Part shown: in pieces, positions 33,891 to 46,150 of the stretch | Layout of the letters: every line of letters starts with the position of its first letter | Position numbering within the stretch: the stretch's first letter is position 1 | Assembly: GCF_029407905.1 (NCBI RefSeq) | Contig: NC_073624.1 | Location: 116,684,001 to 116,748,000, forward strand | Reading direction: 5' to 3' | Length of the DNA: 64,000 bases | From: Bubalus kerabau | Taxonomy: Eukaryota > Chordata > Mammalia > Artiodactyla > Bovidae | Translations under genes and position numbers: made by a program | Notes under the pieces: model-generated | What the model saw: the letters and a program-made list of their open reading frames with translations, nothing else | What the model was told of the DNA's origin: nothing | Database searches by the model: none

Positions 33891-34455
33891 TGCAGATCAT
33901 ATGACCCCATTAAACCACAGCTTTTTTCTCAGATGAAAGGATTTTTTTTTCAAATTCTTGTGCTATAAAAAAACTTAAATCTGTAGCAAATACTATAAAA
34001 TTAAGATTCAGGTAGGCTTTTAAAAGCACTTGGATGTTGTTAGCTTACAAAAGTATGCCCAGGCTCCCTCCTAGCTGCTAGAATTTTTTCTTTCTCACAA
34101 TGGCTCTGGCTCATTATGCGGCCATCAGAATCATGGTTCCTGGTTTTATCTTTCCATAGCCCTTAGTCCTTGCTCTGCTATGATTGAGTTGACTCTCCTA
34201 GTGACTCTCTAGTCTGAACCCTTTTTAGTAACTGTGAAAACTCCGAAGTTAGAAGGGAGAGTAATAGGGTGGTTTTTATTATGTAACTAACACTTATTAC
34301 GGCTTAATTATTCCAGAACAACAAACAAAAAAACAAGTGTACTTAACAACACACAACAACACAAAATAGCAGGTGCAAATTATTGAATGTGTCGGTGGCT
34401 TTGTGTTACCTGTAAGAAAACAATACAGACCACCCAGGGTATTCTGGACACCCTA

Positions 34456-34655
34456 GGATCTTCCCAGGTGGCGCAGTGGTGGAGTCCGCCTGCCAATGCA
34501 GGAGACGCAAGAATCACTGGGTCTGGAAGATCTGCTGGAGGAGGGCATGGCAACCCACTCCAGCACTCTTGCCTGGAGAGTCCACGGACAGAGGAGCCAG
34601 GTGGGCTACAGTCCGTGGGGTTGCCAAGAGTGGGACACGACTGAGCACACACACA
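34456..34655 (+). repeat. Bov-tA SINE
   Basis: tcttcccaggtggcgcagtg at the head and ccaagagtgggacacgactg at the tail, ending in a short (AC)n. Confidence 0.9.
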
Positions 34656-34847
34656 CCTGAAAGTTTTTCTGAGGCCTGGCAAATCACCTTCATGGAGGCA
34701 GATAAAGGTACTTCTTTCGACCCAAGGAATGGAAGGAAAGGATAGGTCCAATAGAAAACCTACCTCTTAGATAAACATAAAATGTAAGACGTTGGGAAAT
34801 TAAAAGGAATGTTCCTTTGGGAAACAACTTTTTGTCTTTGAGCTTGT

Positions 34848-34914
34848 GTTGGCACGAAGCCTCTTACTGAGTGAGCTCAATAATATTTGTTGGGACGAAT
34901 GAATGAAAGAAGGG
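34848..34914 (+). repeat. Short old repeat remnant (L2-like end)
   Basis: gtgagctcaataatatttgt followed by a GAATGAATGAA run resembles a mammalian L2-type 3' end. Too short for certainty. Confidence 0.35.
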
Positions 34915-35234
34915 CAAGATGTCTAACTTCCCAGCACCCAGGAGATAGCTTCTCTGGCCTCACACAGTACCTCCTTTACTTGCTGTCGTGCCATTCCCTG
35001 AGGACAACTAACGCCGGGACAGGCCATGCACCATGGTGAAATTCCTTGGACATACTTTCTTAGTGGAGACCCACACAGATCTGTGCGTGCCCAGAGTACT
35101 GAGGTCAGAGAGAAAATGGATATAAAGGGCCCTTTCAAAACGAGCATTTCCCTCATGGAGAAAGAGGGGGTTCTCTCATTGTGTTAGAAATCAAACCAAC
35201 TTCATAATTTGGTTTCACGTGTTTTTTTCATAGA

Positions 35235-35364
35235 AGCGAAAGTAAAAAGCAAGTCCCTCAGTTGTGTCCGACTCTGCGACGCCATGGACTGTAGCTCACC
35301 AGGCTCCTCTGTCCTTGGAATTCTCCAGCCAAGGATATTGGAGTGAGTTGCCATTTCCTTCTCC
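35235..35364 (-). repeat. Bov-A SINE monomer
   Basis: Reverse-oriented: gcaagtccctcagttgtgtc, then catggactgtagctcaccag and gagttgccatttccttctcc. Confidence 0.87.
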
Positions 35365-35412
35365 AAAACAAAAGCAAAATGAAGCCCAACTTGTTGCTGA
35401 GAAGAGTTCCTC

Positions 35413-35530
35413 TTGGGACTTCCCCTGGTGGCCCAGTGGTTGAGACTACGCTTCCAATGCAAGGGGCGGAGGTTCAATCCCTGGTCAGGGAACTAACATC
35501 CCACATGCCCCGATATGCGGCCAAAAAAGT
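35413..35530 (+). repeat. CHR-type SINE
   Basis: ttgggacttcccctggtggc, then ggttcaatccctggtcaggg, then tgcggccaaaaaag. Confidence 0.87.
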
Positions 35531-36564
35531 ATTAAAAAGAAAAAGAGTTCAACACCTAAACATTGTCAGGAAGTTGGGCTTAAGTTGAGAGGCCTGTTTT
35601 AACTCTCTTTTGCCAAACACTATTAAAAATTTCTCATTTAAAGCTGACACTCTATGAGTGTATGAATTCAAACACATCACTTATTTTCTGTCCCCTGGGA
35701 AAGTGAATTGGTTTTAATTTGGCTCCAAGTGTTTACACCGCTATATTCATTGGCAGGTTTACAAGAGAGATCTAAGACCTGAATGAAACGAGCAATCTTG
35801 TACAAAATAGAGCTTCATAGGTTGAGGATGGGCCTGAGAGCCTCTTCCTTTTTTTAAACAAATGTCAAATTAATTGATTTTGCTTTACCAACAAAATGCC
35901 TCAGTAGAATAAAATTTAAATTTGGAAATTATAGAGCTCAATATTGAATCCATCGATGATTTTTTAAAGAGAAATACACTATTACCTAAAGCCACTTAAG
36001 ATGTATTCATTGTAGAATTGCATTGGTTGGGTTTTATTTTTCTAAATTCTTGACAATTTAAAGGGTGAATTTTAATCTGCAGTGCTGAACGGCTAATCTG
36101 GACTTACTTAAGATTGGATGACAAAGTGATGTGACTTTGTTGGCAGGATATCTGCCAAATAGAGTATAGTGTCCAACAGGGTTTCTTGGAAAGGGCATTA
36201 TTCTCTGATGTGGGAGGCAAGTGGACTCTGGACCATTAGAAACAGCTACATAAAAACTCCTGTTTTGAAGGTGGCCTCCCAGTGACCAGCTGGGTGGGTG
36301 GTGGGAAGCAGATTTTTAACAACAGGTTGTCTTTCCACATCACTGTATTTATTTTGAGAAGAAAGATAATTGTCTCTTACAGTCCCCTATCAGTTTTCTG
36401 GTTAAAGTTTCAGAGTATGCAGGTATCACCATGAACCAAATGCTTTACAAGCTATCACATTTGTGAACTTAATGAAATGGTCATAAATTGTGTAAATATG
36501 TCTTCTAAGTGATGTTGGAGAGTTGTGATTCATAGTTCATATTTTCAAAATGCATTCCATTTCA

Positions 36565-36570
36565 AATAAA
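36565..36570 (+). terminator. Candidate PHLDA1 polyadenylation signal (distal)
   Basis: Canonical AATAAA followed by T/GT-rich sequence (cctgtggactttttgaagg). It would give an mRNA close to 6 kb, the size I recall for mammalian PHLDA1. Confidence 0.45.
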
Positions 36571-36734
36571 GTATCTATAGAGGTGATTGACCTGTGGACT
36601 TTTTGAAGGCCTTGTTCACCTGTCGCATACACTGCGTGTTCTTGTAGGAAGAAGAATGTTCTAAAGGGCTTGGCCACTGTAAAGGACATGATGATTTGGG
36701 GAAGAAAAATGCGTTTTTAAAAAATATTTTTATT

Positions 36735-36862
36735 GATGTATTTAACCGTGCCAGATCTTAGTTGCAGCATGTGGGATCTAGTTCCCTGCTCAGGGATTGA
36801 ACACCAGGCCCCTTGCATTGGGAATGTGGAAGCTTAGCCACTGGACCACCAGGGAAGTCCCT
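36735..36862 (-). repeat. CHR-type SINE
   Basis: gtgggatctagttccctgct and ccactggaccaccagggaag in reverse orientation. Confidence 0.87.
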
Positions 36863-37319
36863 GCAAAAGACCGTTTTTTGAGGTTGGCTGGGCATTTTGA
36901 ATATAGAATATAGAAGTTCACTTGGATTATTTGGTGAGATAATTTTTGCCTTTTGAGTGCTAATGGATATGAGTTGCAATTTTTCTATAGTGCCTGGAGG
37001 ATAAGTAATGGTCCTTAGTGAGTTAGTTTGGAGGCGATTCCTTCTGGAGTCCCAGAGAAATTTGAGTCCTCCTGGGTCCCTTGCCAAGGTGAAGCTTTGA
37101 CTCGAATAGAATCATCTCTCAAAGTGGTATCTATAAAACTTGCTGTTTTGTGTTGAGACCAGAAAAGAGACTCAATTCTTTAAAAGAAAATAGCGTAACT
37201 TGGCCCACAGTCTCCTTTGGCATCCAAAAGTCTTTAAATCTTAAAAGACTTTAAAATATGAAATTTGAAGGAATTCTTTTTATCTCTTAGCATAGTCTTA
37301 CACTGAGAGCTTTATTACT

Positions 37320-37530
37320 CCACTGTTCTTGTTTGGTTTTTTCTTCTGTTCTACTCAGTGGTGCAGAGGTTTTCTTGCCCTTTGGACAGTCTGAGGGCTT
37401 CCACCAGTGCTCAGTAGATGATCTGTGTTAATCGTTCTACTTGTGGGTGTACTTTTGATGTACATGTGGGAGGAGGTGAGTGCCACGCCCTACTTCTCCA
37501 CCATCTTGATTCCTCCTCTGTTTGGTCTTG
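37320..37530. repeat. Possible old LINE/LTR remnant
   Basis: The text gtgggaggaggtgagtgcca and ctccaccatcttgattcctc resembles a recurrent mammalian repeat, but I cannot name the family. Confidence 0.3.
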
Positions 37531-37614
37531 TTTTTAAAGAAAAACTCTGAGAAGACAAATTACTGCCATTGTGAGGGAACATCAGGGGTACGATGTGAAA
37601 TAAATAGATGAATG

Positions 37615-37850
37615 GTGGTCAGGCAGGGTTGGTAAGAGCCATGATTTGTGAGTACATGGGTTCAAGTCCCAGTTCTACCACTTCTAGGTTATGTAGATCT
37701 TGAGTTACTTAAACTCTTGGAAACTCAATTTCCTTTTCTGTAAAATGGAGTTAATAAAGGTCCCCACCCTCTGGTTATTGAGAAGATGTATTATAATAAG
37801 TTAGTACACATAATAGTGCTTACAACAGTACCTGGCATAGCTACGAAAGG
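37615..37850 (+). repeat. MIR element
   Basis: gggttcaagtcccagttcta (tRNA-like), then tcaatttccttttctgtaaa and acagtacctggcatag, the characteristic MIR order. Confidence 0.85.
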
Positions 37851-38378
37851 AAGCTCCCTGTGTTTTAGGGCAGATAAGCAGGTTTGGGGATCATTTATAA
37901 CGACGTGAATATATAATACATGGTGTTTTAAAGCTATGAATTATATTTTCTGAGACCTCAGCACATCTTTTAAATGGTAAGAACAGTTTGATGGCAATAT
38001 CCATGTTTTCAACTCAAAAAAGAAGAAAAAAAGCCATTATTTAAAGCACTATTATTGTCATTTGCTTATCACTTTCCAGTCTTGGTTTACATGCTTACGT
38101 ATGTCAAGTGAGTTACAATGAAACAATCAAAATACTCATATATGTGTCTGGAGAGGATGCTGCAGCGCGTCACTCAGATTCCCACCTGAGGACAAAGAGT
38201 ACCTGGTTCCCAGATACGGGCCTGTCGGTGGCTCTCCCTCTGCCCAGTCCTGTTTCCCTTGGTCCTTCTCAGGTGAGGTTCCCGAGAACATCCCCCTGCT
38301 CCAGACCTCCTGTAGACAAACATCCGAGTCTCAGAACCTGTTTTCCAAGGTAATCTTGTTTATGACTCTGTGTGTGTA

Positions 38379-38381
<3 letters not shown>

Positions 38382-38411
<30 letters not shown>

Positions 38412-38445
38412 ATGTGTATATGCGTGCATGTGTGCGTGTGTGAAT
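38382..38445 (+). repeat. (TG)n-rich microsatellite
   Basis: A pure TG run to about 38410, followed by an interrupted TG/CATG segment. Variable length among individuals is likely. Confidence 0.92.
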
Positions 38446-38554
38446 ATATATACATTTCTACCACCACGTTTCTGTAGAAAGACTGGTGGTGTTAGAAGTG
38501 GGTCTGTAGCATAACAATTCACCTTATCCTTTGGAATAGTTGCTCACAGCCTGT

Positions 38555-38730
38555 AGAGAATTTTCTCCCCCAGGAGGCATTTGACAGTGGAGAGGTTACT
38601 GGCTTTCACAACTGGTGGTAGAGGTCAGATGTGCTACTGAATATCCTACAATGCACAGGACAGTCCTCCACAGCACAAAATTATCCAGCCCCAAATGTCA
38701 GTACTGCCAAGGTTGAGAAACCCTGCTTGA
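38555..38730. repeat. Old non-autonomous DNA-transposon-like remnant
   Basis: cctacaatgcacaggacagt and aaggttgagaaaccctgctt are typical of an abundant old mammalian repeat of hAT-like type. The family name is not certain. Confidence 0.4.
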
Positions 38731-38754
38731 AGTTGAAAAGTCTTGATCTTAGTA

Positions 38755-39140
38755 GCTGAACTCCCCCGGGCAAGTGATTTAATTCATTTTAACCTCAGTT
38801 TTCATGTGTAAAATGCAGACAATGATTGTACCTGCGTCATGGGCTTCCCTGATAGCTCAGCTGGTAAAGAATCCACCTGCAAGGCAGGAGACCTGGGTTC
38901 AATCCCTGGGTTGGGAAGATCCCCTGGAGAAGCGAATGGCTACCCACTCCAGTATTCTGGCCTGGAGAATTCCATGGACCGTTTAGTCTTCGGGTCATAA
39001 AGAGCTGGACACAACTGAGAGACTTTCACTTCACATGGAGTTGTGAACCCAAATTAGCCGGCTCACATAAATGAGCTGTCACTCTTCCTGCCACAGCATA
39101 GGCTTTCAATACATGGGAGCTAGCAGCATCATTATTTAAA
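38755..39140 (+). repeat. MIR element split by a Bov-tA SINE
   Basis: The MIR body (gggcaagtgatttaattc to tgattgtacctgcgtcat) resumes after the SINE with atggagttgtgaaccc and the 3' part ending cttggcttt-like ggctttcaatacatgggagc. Confidence 0.65.
38840..39034 (+). repeat. Bov-tA SINE inserted in MIR
   Basis: gggcttccctgatagctcag to ggacacaactgagagacttt; full length. Confidence 0.92.
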
Positions 39141-39165
39141 GTGGTGGTTCAGAATAATCAATTAA

Positions 39166-39343
39166 TTAATTTGGCTGCACCAAGTCTTAGCTGTGGCCTA
39201 CAGGGTCTTCCATCTTTGTTGTGACATGAGGGATATTTAGTGGTGGCTTGCAAACTCGCAATTGGGATCTAGGGGGTCCAAACCTGGGCCCCCTGCTTCA
39301 GGAGCTTGGAGTCCTGGCCACTGGACCATCAGGGAAGTCCCTT
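39166..39343 (-). repeat. CHR-type SINE
   Basis: Reverse orientation, ending tggaccatcagggaagtccc. The tail segment (tttggctgcaccaagtctta) is preserved. Confidence 0.85.
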
Positions 39344-39344
39344 A

Positions 39345-40140
39345 AACGGGTGATGTTAATGGCAGCATCAAATCCCATTGAGCTGGTATATTATTTCATT
39401 CATTCGTCTGTTGTCATTCGGTGAGTTTCACTTTTACGCTGCCGTCAGCACTCCTGTAGTAAGGCCCTTCATGCGTACATCATATTGAAAACAACCTGGG
39501 CTTGAGTCCTAGTTCTGACTCTAGTCCTTCGACATCGGTGTGTGCCTGTGTGCTCCGTCGCTCTGCCTGGGGCATCCGCCCGAAGCCCCGGATGATTAGC
39601 TAGAGGCTGGAAACGAGAACTTGAAAAAATAGTGTGGTTATGTGGCATGCTCTCAAACCCCGCCAAAGTCATTTCTAACAGAGTGAGCAAACACGCTCCA
39701 CAGTCTTTTTATAAGGCCTAACGACATGTGCTTCTGAAGCAACTGATAAATGGGTATTCAACTCTTGCTTAGAAGGAAACAGGAAATGACTCCTGAGAAG
39801 TTTCAAAGTTTTCATCATGTCACTATCCTTCATCGGCTTTCTCTTGAAGTGGATAGTTCATTCAGTTCAGTTATTTTGCCAGCATTCTGAACCTTGCTGT
39901 AACAAATTCTCCTGGGTGGTGTGGCTTACTCTGTCAGGGCTGACTCATCGCCACAAAAGAGCAGACTGGCTTTGTGACTCATCACAGTCAGAGAGGCCAA
40001 ACTTGTAACAGTTTTAGTTTCTAGTTTTTAGCTGTGGGAGAGATGTTCAGTTTTACAAGCCTTGGTTGCAATTTTTTAAGTACATACCTGCCTTTAACGA
40101 TTCCTCCAGATAATTCCCAGTATATATTCATGTGTGTGTG
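39345..40140. other. Intergenic stretch, nothing recognised
   Basis: Unique-looking sequence without a supported exon, RNA gene or repeat. A short (TG)n begins at about 40131. Confidence 0.5.
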
Positions 40141-40149
40141 TGTATGTCT

Positions 40150-40347
40150 GAGTGAAGTGGAAGTCGCTTGGTCATGTCCAGCTCTTTGCAACCCCGAGGA
40201 CTGTGCAGTCCATGGAATTCTCCAGGCCGGAATACTGGAGTGGGTAGCCTTTCCCTTCTCCAGGGGATCTTCCCAACCCAGGGACTGAACCCAGGCCTCC
40301 CACTTTGCAGGCGGATTCTTTACTGGCTAAGCCACCAGGAAAGCCCA
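40150..40347 (-). repeat. Bov-tA SINE flanked by TG/TA simple repeats
   Basis: gtcatgtccagctctttgca, then catggaattctccaggccgg, then tggctaagccaccaggaaag. (TG)n lies before it and a TA/TG tract (40349-40385) after. Confidence 0.9.
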
Positions 40348-40989
40348 ATATGTATATATGTGTGTGTATATATACACATACACTTTTCTTGCTAGTAACT
40401 TCATGTCCTATGAAGGTGGGATGGTCAATTTTTTGTTGCAGAACTTGACATCTGAAGGATTTGACCCTCACTTAGCAGGCTTCCTTGGAGTTTTGAGGGT
40501 TAGCCCAACCATGTCTGAACCCCTATTACAAACCGGTGGTGTGTAGTGGAGCCATATCCCCTTTGTGATTTCCTGTTGCTGTGTTTCAACACCATCGCCG
40601 GCGGGAATGGCTCTGGTCTCCGTGGGAGAATGATTCAGTGAGTTCCTGTTGTAAGTTTCTGATGGCAAAGAAGACTCTTAAGGTGGATAACTGTATGAGT
40701 TGTGTTTGCAGGTGTGACAGTGAATCTAATCCTTGCCACAATGCGCTGGCTCAGTATAGAATAATTGTAATTGTTCCCAAAGGTTCTAATTAAAACCCCT
40801 GATGCCTGTAAAAAGTGCCACGTAGCTGCCACAAGACCTGAGATGCGTGGCTGTCTCAGCAGCATGTGGACCCTGGTCTGTATTTGCTTTCTATACAATG
40901 GTAGGCAACAATACTTTTCCTTTGCCTGTATAAATGACGAGTTGAGATCAGAGCTGAAAATAGAATTTTAGAAATTTAGATAATGTCTC

Positions 40990-41150
40990 ATTCATCTCTT
41001 CCCTTTCTGCAGAGGGAAAAAATCAAAGTAAGAGGGCCACTGATCTGCCGCCGGTCACATGGTCAGTTAAAGTCAAAAACAGGATTAGAACTCAAATCCA
41101 GCTCCCTTGATTCTTAATTAATACTCTTTCCACTGTGACATTAAGGCTTG
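40990..41150 (-). repeat. MIR-like remnant
   Basis: ggtcacatggtcagttaaag followed by aacaggattagaactcaaat and ctctttccactgtgacatt resemble a reverse-oriented MIR. Confidence 0.6.
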
Positions 41151-41154
41151 GAAG

Positions 41155-42425
41155 ATAACTTACATAAATTCAAGGTGTTGTCATTCTTGCCAGTAATCAC
41201 TTGAAATATTCAGACATCACATCCTTTCCCCCCGAAAATGTGAATTTTTACTTAAATTATATGAACTGTCTTAAGAGCTTTATAGATACTGAAAATAAAT
41301 TGTTTAATTCTACTGTTTTAAAAGGTGACTTGTGACTTAGTCTTTCCAAATAAAATCCACATGGGTTAACAGAAACCTTAAGCAAGAAGAAAATTCACAA
41401 AAGAAAGCAGACGTATATTCTGAAATGGATGTTTAAAAAATACAGTTGTAGGATTATATTTTTTCTTCAAAAATTTATTGAAAATCACTTATTTAGGAAC
41501 TGCGACAAGAAGCTGCCTGGAGTTGATTTTATCATCTGACTCCTAAAATATTCACGGAATATTTCTGGTGTCACTAGTCTTTCCCCGTCCCCATACCCCT
41601 CCCCAGATCTTGAAGTCATCTCTGGAGTTGAAAAGTTGATTTGAGTGTTTAGACCGTTATTTACTTGAGGAAATGGCTAACTGACTTTTCTAGCCTCTCT
41701 GTGTAGGTGTCAGGAGAAATATCCCCTAGAAAAGGTTGGTGGAGTGTAGATTCATAGGCATCCACGGAATGCTAATAGGTGCGGCGCTGAAACTTGTTGC
41801 CCTTACAGAGAACTATGGGAATGAAATCATAAATAACAGTTTATGACCCACCGAGGACACAAAACACCCCAAAGTAGACAAATTGGAGGAGATTTGAGAA
41901 TTTGTAACTTTTAATGAGATGAAAGGGGCGAAAAAAGGAGAGGGGTCCCTAAGTGTACGTTCTCCAGCATCCAGTAAACAGGGTTTTAACTCACAACTGT
42001 GTGTGCACCCCAGGTGATGCCATTACTTCCTCTTACATAAAAGGACCTTCACCAGGCTTCATTCATCGCTCTTGGCTCCCGCCTGGAGTCACAGCGCTTG
42101 TCACAAGGCAGCGGGCTGCCTGCTTCTTCTTGGGCAAGTGATGGCTGGGAGCGCTGGATAGGGGTGATGCTGACAGGCCCTCTCGGACAGCACATTGCCA
42201 GCATTGCTGACCCGGGCACTCCAAGGGCCTGGGAAAACGCTTTGATTTCCATGTGGCTTTAAAGAACAAGATCCAGTTGAACCAAATGACTGTGTCAGAT
42301 AGGTCCACAGAGCAGCTCGTGTGAGCTCGTGTGGAATTAGCGAACTCTTGATGCTCCTAAACAAATTCATAATGATGATAGTGTCACTCTTATTTATATG
42401 CATTTAACTTGACACAGAAAATCAA
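41155..42425. other. Intergenic stretch, nothing recognised
   Basis: Short open frames on both strands at 41.9-42.4 kb overlap each other and show no domain or splice support. Confidence 0.5.
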
Positions 42426-42427
42426 AA

Positions 42428-42855
42428 CTCAGCCATAAAAAGAATGAAATTCTGCCACTTGTAAAATGTGGATGGACCTAGAGGATATTAAGCTTAGTGA
42501 AATAAGCCAGACAGAAAAAAGAACAATATGTTATCATTTACATGTGGAACCTAAAATTAAAAGAAAGGAATGTATATAACAAAGAGAAATAGACTCACAG
42601 ATATACAGAGTGAACCAGTGGTTGCCAGTAGGGAGAGGAAAGGGTGGAGGTACAAGATGAGGGTATGGTTTTAAGAGGTATTAATACAAACCTCTGTGTA
42701 TAAAATAAATAAACAATACAGATATACAATATAGAACAGGGAAATATAGCGATTATTTTAATAACTAAATGGATTATAATCTATAAAACGATTGAATCAT
42801 TATGTTGCACACCTCAAACTGATACAATGTTATGAATCAGTTATACTTAAAAGAG
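42428..42855 (+). repeat. L1 3' end, sense
   Basis: gtggatggacctagaggata, gtgaaataagccagacagaa, ggttgccagtagggagagga and tatgttgcacacctcaaact follow the order of a mammalian L1 ORF2 end and 3'UTR. Confidence 0.85.
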
Positions 42856-42859
42856 AAAA

Positions 42860-44045
42860 TCGAAACTTCAAATTTACTGCATAGAAATTGACATATGGAA
42901 TAGGGATTAGAGACAAATAGTGTTTGTGACTTTGATTCACAGAAAGAATCAGGTCTGAAATGGGAATGTGAGTTGTCAGAGTGGGCAAGAGGATTCTACC
43001 TTCCTGATGGGCAAGGATGGGGGATCCAGGCAGGTAGGCCTGGGAAGGGAAGAGATCTTGAAAGAAAATGGAGGGAAAGGGAATATGTTCTTCAGAAAAA
43101 TGTCTTTAATTCTTGCTTTCCCCAAGTACCAATCAAAGTTTCCCTTTTCCTCAGGATGCAAAGTTCCTATGGACCTTGAAGGTTTTGTTTGGTTTTTCAC
43201 AAGTAATTAAGAGCACTACTTTTTTAAAAATGGGGGGAGTGAAGAATTAAGCTTTCTTCTCTCTTTTGAAGACTTTGTTTCTCCTGTGAGTCTCTGACAA
43301 AGGAAATTAGCACAGAATAAAGTGAAACTTCTGTGGGTTTTCTGTAGGCTCAAATCTCTTAAACATTTTTCAGTAATTTGAGTTCGAAAACCTAACATTC
43401 ATCATTCTGTTTCCTCCTGGATCGTAACTCTGCAATAAGGAGTGTAGGGCATAAAGAAATCCTACCTCTCCCTCAGGAATGATGTTAACAATTAACTTAG
43501 GCAAGGTACATAAAGTGCTTAGCCTCGTGCCAAGTCCATAGTAGCTGGATAGAGGATGACTCCAACGCTAAGAGCGAGGCAGAGGCCTGATGGCGTGTGG
43601 AAGACTGTTTGGCTCCAGAGGCTGGGCTTTACATGCTTATGTTTTGGGTACTTTTTTTTTTTTTAAAGATAATGTTTTATTAATAATATACTTTAACAAA
43701 ACTCATTGCTAATTCAAATATAAATAAAACAATATATACTTTAAAATGAGAATTAAGAAATATACCTATGTAAAAATCAGAACTGTTCTTTCAGATTTTG
43801 TCAGATATTAATAAGCCTGATTGCACTCAGCAGATCTAACCAAAAAAAAAAAAAAAAACAACTTAAAACTATTTTTTCTACAAGTAGAAGATGCTTTAAA
43901 ACATATTATGTGCATGCACAGTGGCAAGCCTATAGGGATGCAAAGCAAGAGTAAACTGTAAGGTCTCCAAGAACTTACATTTGAAGAAAGGGGGAGGATG
44001 AGACATAATCCTATCGGTGGTGTAGTACTATCATAAGTACTTCAC
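42860..44045. other. Intergenic stretch with a weak MIR trace
   Basis: A short MIR-like segment (caaggtacataaagtgctta, about 43500) is the only recognisable element. Confidence 0.4.
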
Positions 44046-44049
44046 AACG

Positions 44050-45131
44050 TATTAGTAATAGTTCAGTTCTGTTCAGTTGGTTGGTTACGGCCAACTCTTT
44101 GCAACCCCATGCACTGCAGCATGCCAGGCTTCCCTGTCCATCACCAACTCCCAGAGCTTGCTCAAATTCATGTCCATCAAGTCGGTGATGCCATCCAACC
44201 ATCTCATCCTCTGTCGTCCCCTTCTCCTCCTGCCCTCAATTTTTCCCAACATCAGGGTCTTTTCAAATGATCAGCTCTTCGCGTCAGGTGGCCAAAGTAT
44301 TAGAGCTTCAGCTTCAGCATCAGTCCTGCCAATGAATATTCAGGACTGATTTCCTTTAGAATTGACTGGTTGGATCTCCTTGCAGTCCAAGGGACTGTCA
44401 AGAGTCTTCTCCAACACCACAGTTCAAAAGCATCAATTCTTTGGTGCTCCACTTTGTTTATGGTCCAACTCTCACATCCATACAAGACTACTAGAAAAAC
44501 CATAGCCTTGACCAGACGGACCTTTGTCAGCAAAGTAACGTCTCCGCTTTTTAACATGCTGTCCAGGTTGGTCATAGCTTTTCTTCCAAGGAGCAAGCAT
44601 CTTTTCATTTCATGGCTGCAGTCACCATCTGCAGTGATTTTGGAGCTCAAGAAAATAAAGTCTGTCATGGTTTCCATTGTTTACTCATCTATTTTTCATG
44701 AAGTGATGGTTTCCATTGTTTCACCATCTGTTTGCCATGAAGTGATGGGACCAGATGCCATAATCTTAGTGTTCTGAATGTTGAGTTTTAAGCTGGCTTT
44801 TCACTCTCCTCTTTCACTTTCATCAAGAGGCTCTTTAGTTGCTCTTCAATTTCTGCCATAAGGGTGGTGTCATCTGCATACCTAAGGTTTTTTCTCCTGA
44901 CAGTCTTGATTCCAGCTTGTGCTTCATCCAGCCCAGCATTTTGCATGATGTACTCTGCATGTAAGTTAAATAAGCAGGATGACAATATATAGCCTTGACG
45001 TACTCCTTTCCTGGTTTGGAACCAGTCTGTTGTTCCATGTCTGGCTCTAACAGTTGCTTCTTAACCTGCATACAGATTTCTCAGGAGGCAGGCAAGGTGG
45101 TCTGGTATTCCCATCTCTTTATTAGTAATAG
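44050..45131 (-). mobile_element. 5'-truncated BovB (RTE) LINE with 12-bp target-site duplication
   Basis: The insertion (44062-45119) is the reverse complement of the 3' third of BovB ORF2. Minus-strand frames show NLRYADDTTLMAEIEEQLKS (catalytic YADD, at 44921-44862) and further on KVRLVKAMVFLVVLYGCESW. Several frameshifts and stops break it. Its 3' end (toward 44062) is a short tgaac-type repeat as usual for BovB, with no poly-A. The 12-mer tattagtaatag flanks it at 44050-44061 and 45120-45131. It is a dead copy. Confidence 0.93.
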
Positions 45132-45167
45132 CAGTAGCAACAACTAACATTTATTGGGTATCTGCTA

Positions 45168-45376
45168 AGGTTGTGCAGTGATAAAGAATCCACCTGTCAA
45201 TACAGAAGATGCAGGAGACAAGGGTTTGATCCCTGGTTGGGGGAAAAAATCCCCTGGAGGAGGAAATGGCAACCCACTCCAGCATTTTTACCTGGAAAAT
45301 CCCATGGACAGAGGAGCCTGGCAGGCTGCAGTCCATGGGGTCGCAAAGAGTTGGACACAACTGAGAACTAAGACAC
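45168..45376 (+). repeat. Bov-tA SINE
   Basis: gttgtgcagtgataaagaat to aaagagttggacacaactga. It lies about 40 bases beyond the BovB copy. Confidence 0.88.
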
Positions 45377-45694
45377 ATGAGGTTCTCAGAGGAATCTGGA
45401 GCACTAAAACTAGAGCCTCTTCCACTAGTGGTCTCCAGCAGCCATCTGTAGATTCCCTGACAACATACAAATCAGAGAAACAGAAGGAGAACTGAGTGCT
45501 TCTTATTCATGCACAACAGGAGGAGCACTTCAGCGTTTATTCTACTCTGAAAGCTTCTTCTGTTCTTTAGGCAGTTCCTTCAAGGGTCAGCAAAGAGTAG
45601 TAGAAAGAATTCTAGATTCTTGATTTGCTGCTAACAAGCTCTGAGAGCCTAAGAAGATGATTTTGCCTCTTTGGACTTCAGTATTTCTTTAAAA

Positions 45695-45852
45695 ATGTTT
45701 TTTTTTTTATTGAAGTGTAGTTGATATACAATGTTGAAAGAAAATATATTTCTTTTTCATATTCTTTTTCATTATGATTTATTACAGGATATTAAATATA
45801 GCTCCCTATGTTGTACAGTAGGACATTGTGGTTTATTTTATATACAGTAAGA
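45695..45852 (-). repeat. L1 3' end, antisense
   Basis: tttttattgaagtgtagttg, then atacaatgttg, then atagctccctatgttgtaca, the reverse of an L1 3'UTR. Confidence 0.8.
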
Positions 45853-45959
45853 ACTTTAGTTTCCTCATCTTTCAAGTAAAGATGTCTTCAATAGCTTGCT
45901 TTTTAACTATAATTTTTCACAATCCTTAGATATTTTTATCCTTAGTTGCCTTTGGAAAG

Positions 45960-46150
45960 GAGTACAGACTTTGCATGTGGAGATGTGTTTGACTTTCAGT
46001 CCCTCATAAGCTGTGTGACTTTGCACAAGTCACCTAAGGTTTTTGAACTTCAGCTTCCTCACATTTTGTATGGGAATAATGAAACCAGTCCCAAAGAACT
46101 ATTGTGAGGATTGTAATAAATAATCTATGTGAAAGCACTTTGCAGATGAT
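45960..46150 (+). repeat. MIR element
   Basis: aagctgtgtgactttgcaca, agcttcctcacattttgtat and tattgtgaggattgtaataa in MIR order. Confidence 0.85.

Larger units (their letters stand above)
31989..36590 (+). other. PHLDA1: PHLDA1 3' untranslated exon (end uncertain)
   Basis: AT-rich sequence with several ATTTA pentamers in its first 500 bases (for example 32176-32180), consistent with a short-lived immediate-early-type mRNA. The first good AATAAA is at 33885-33890 and another at 36565-36570. If the distal one is used, SINEs at 34.5-35.5 kb lie within the transcript. Confidence 0.5.

Noticed and set aside
38382..38445. TG repeat as a functional Z-DNA promoter element
   Set aside because: An ordinary dinucleotide microsatellite in intergenic sequence, with no gene start nearby.
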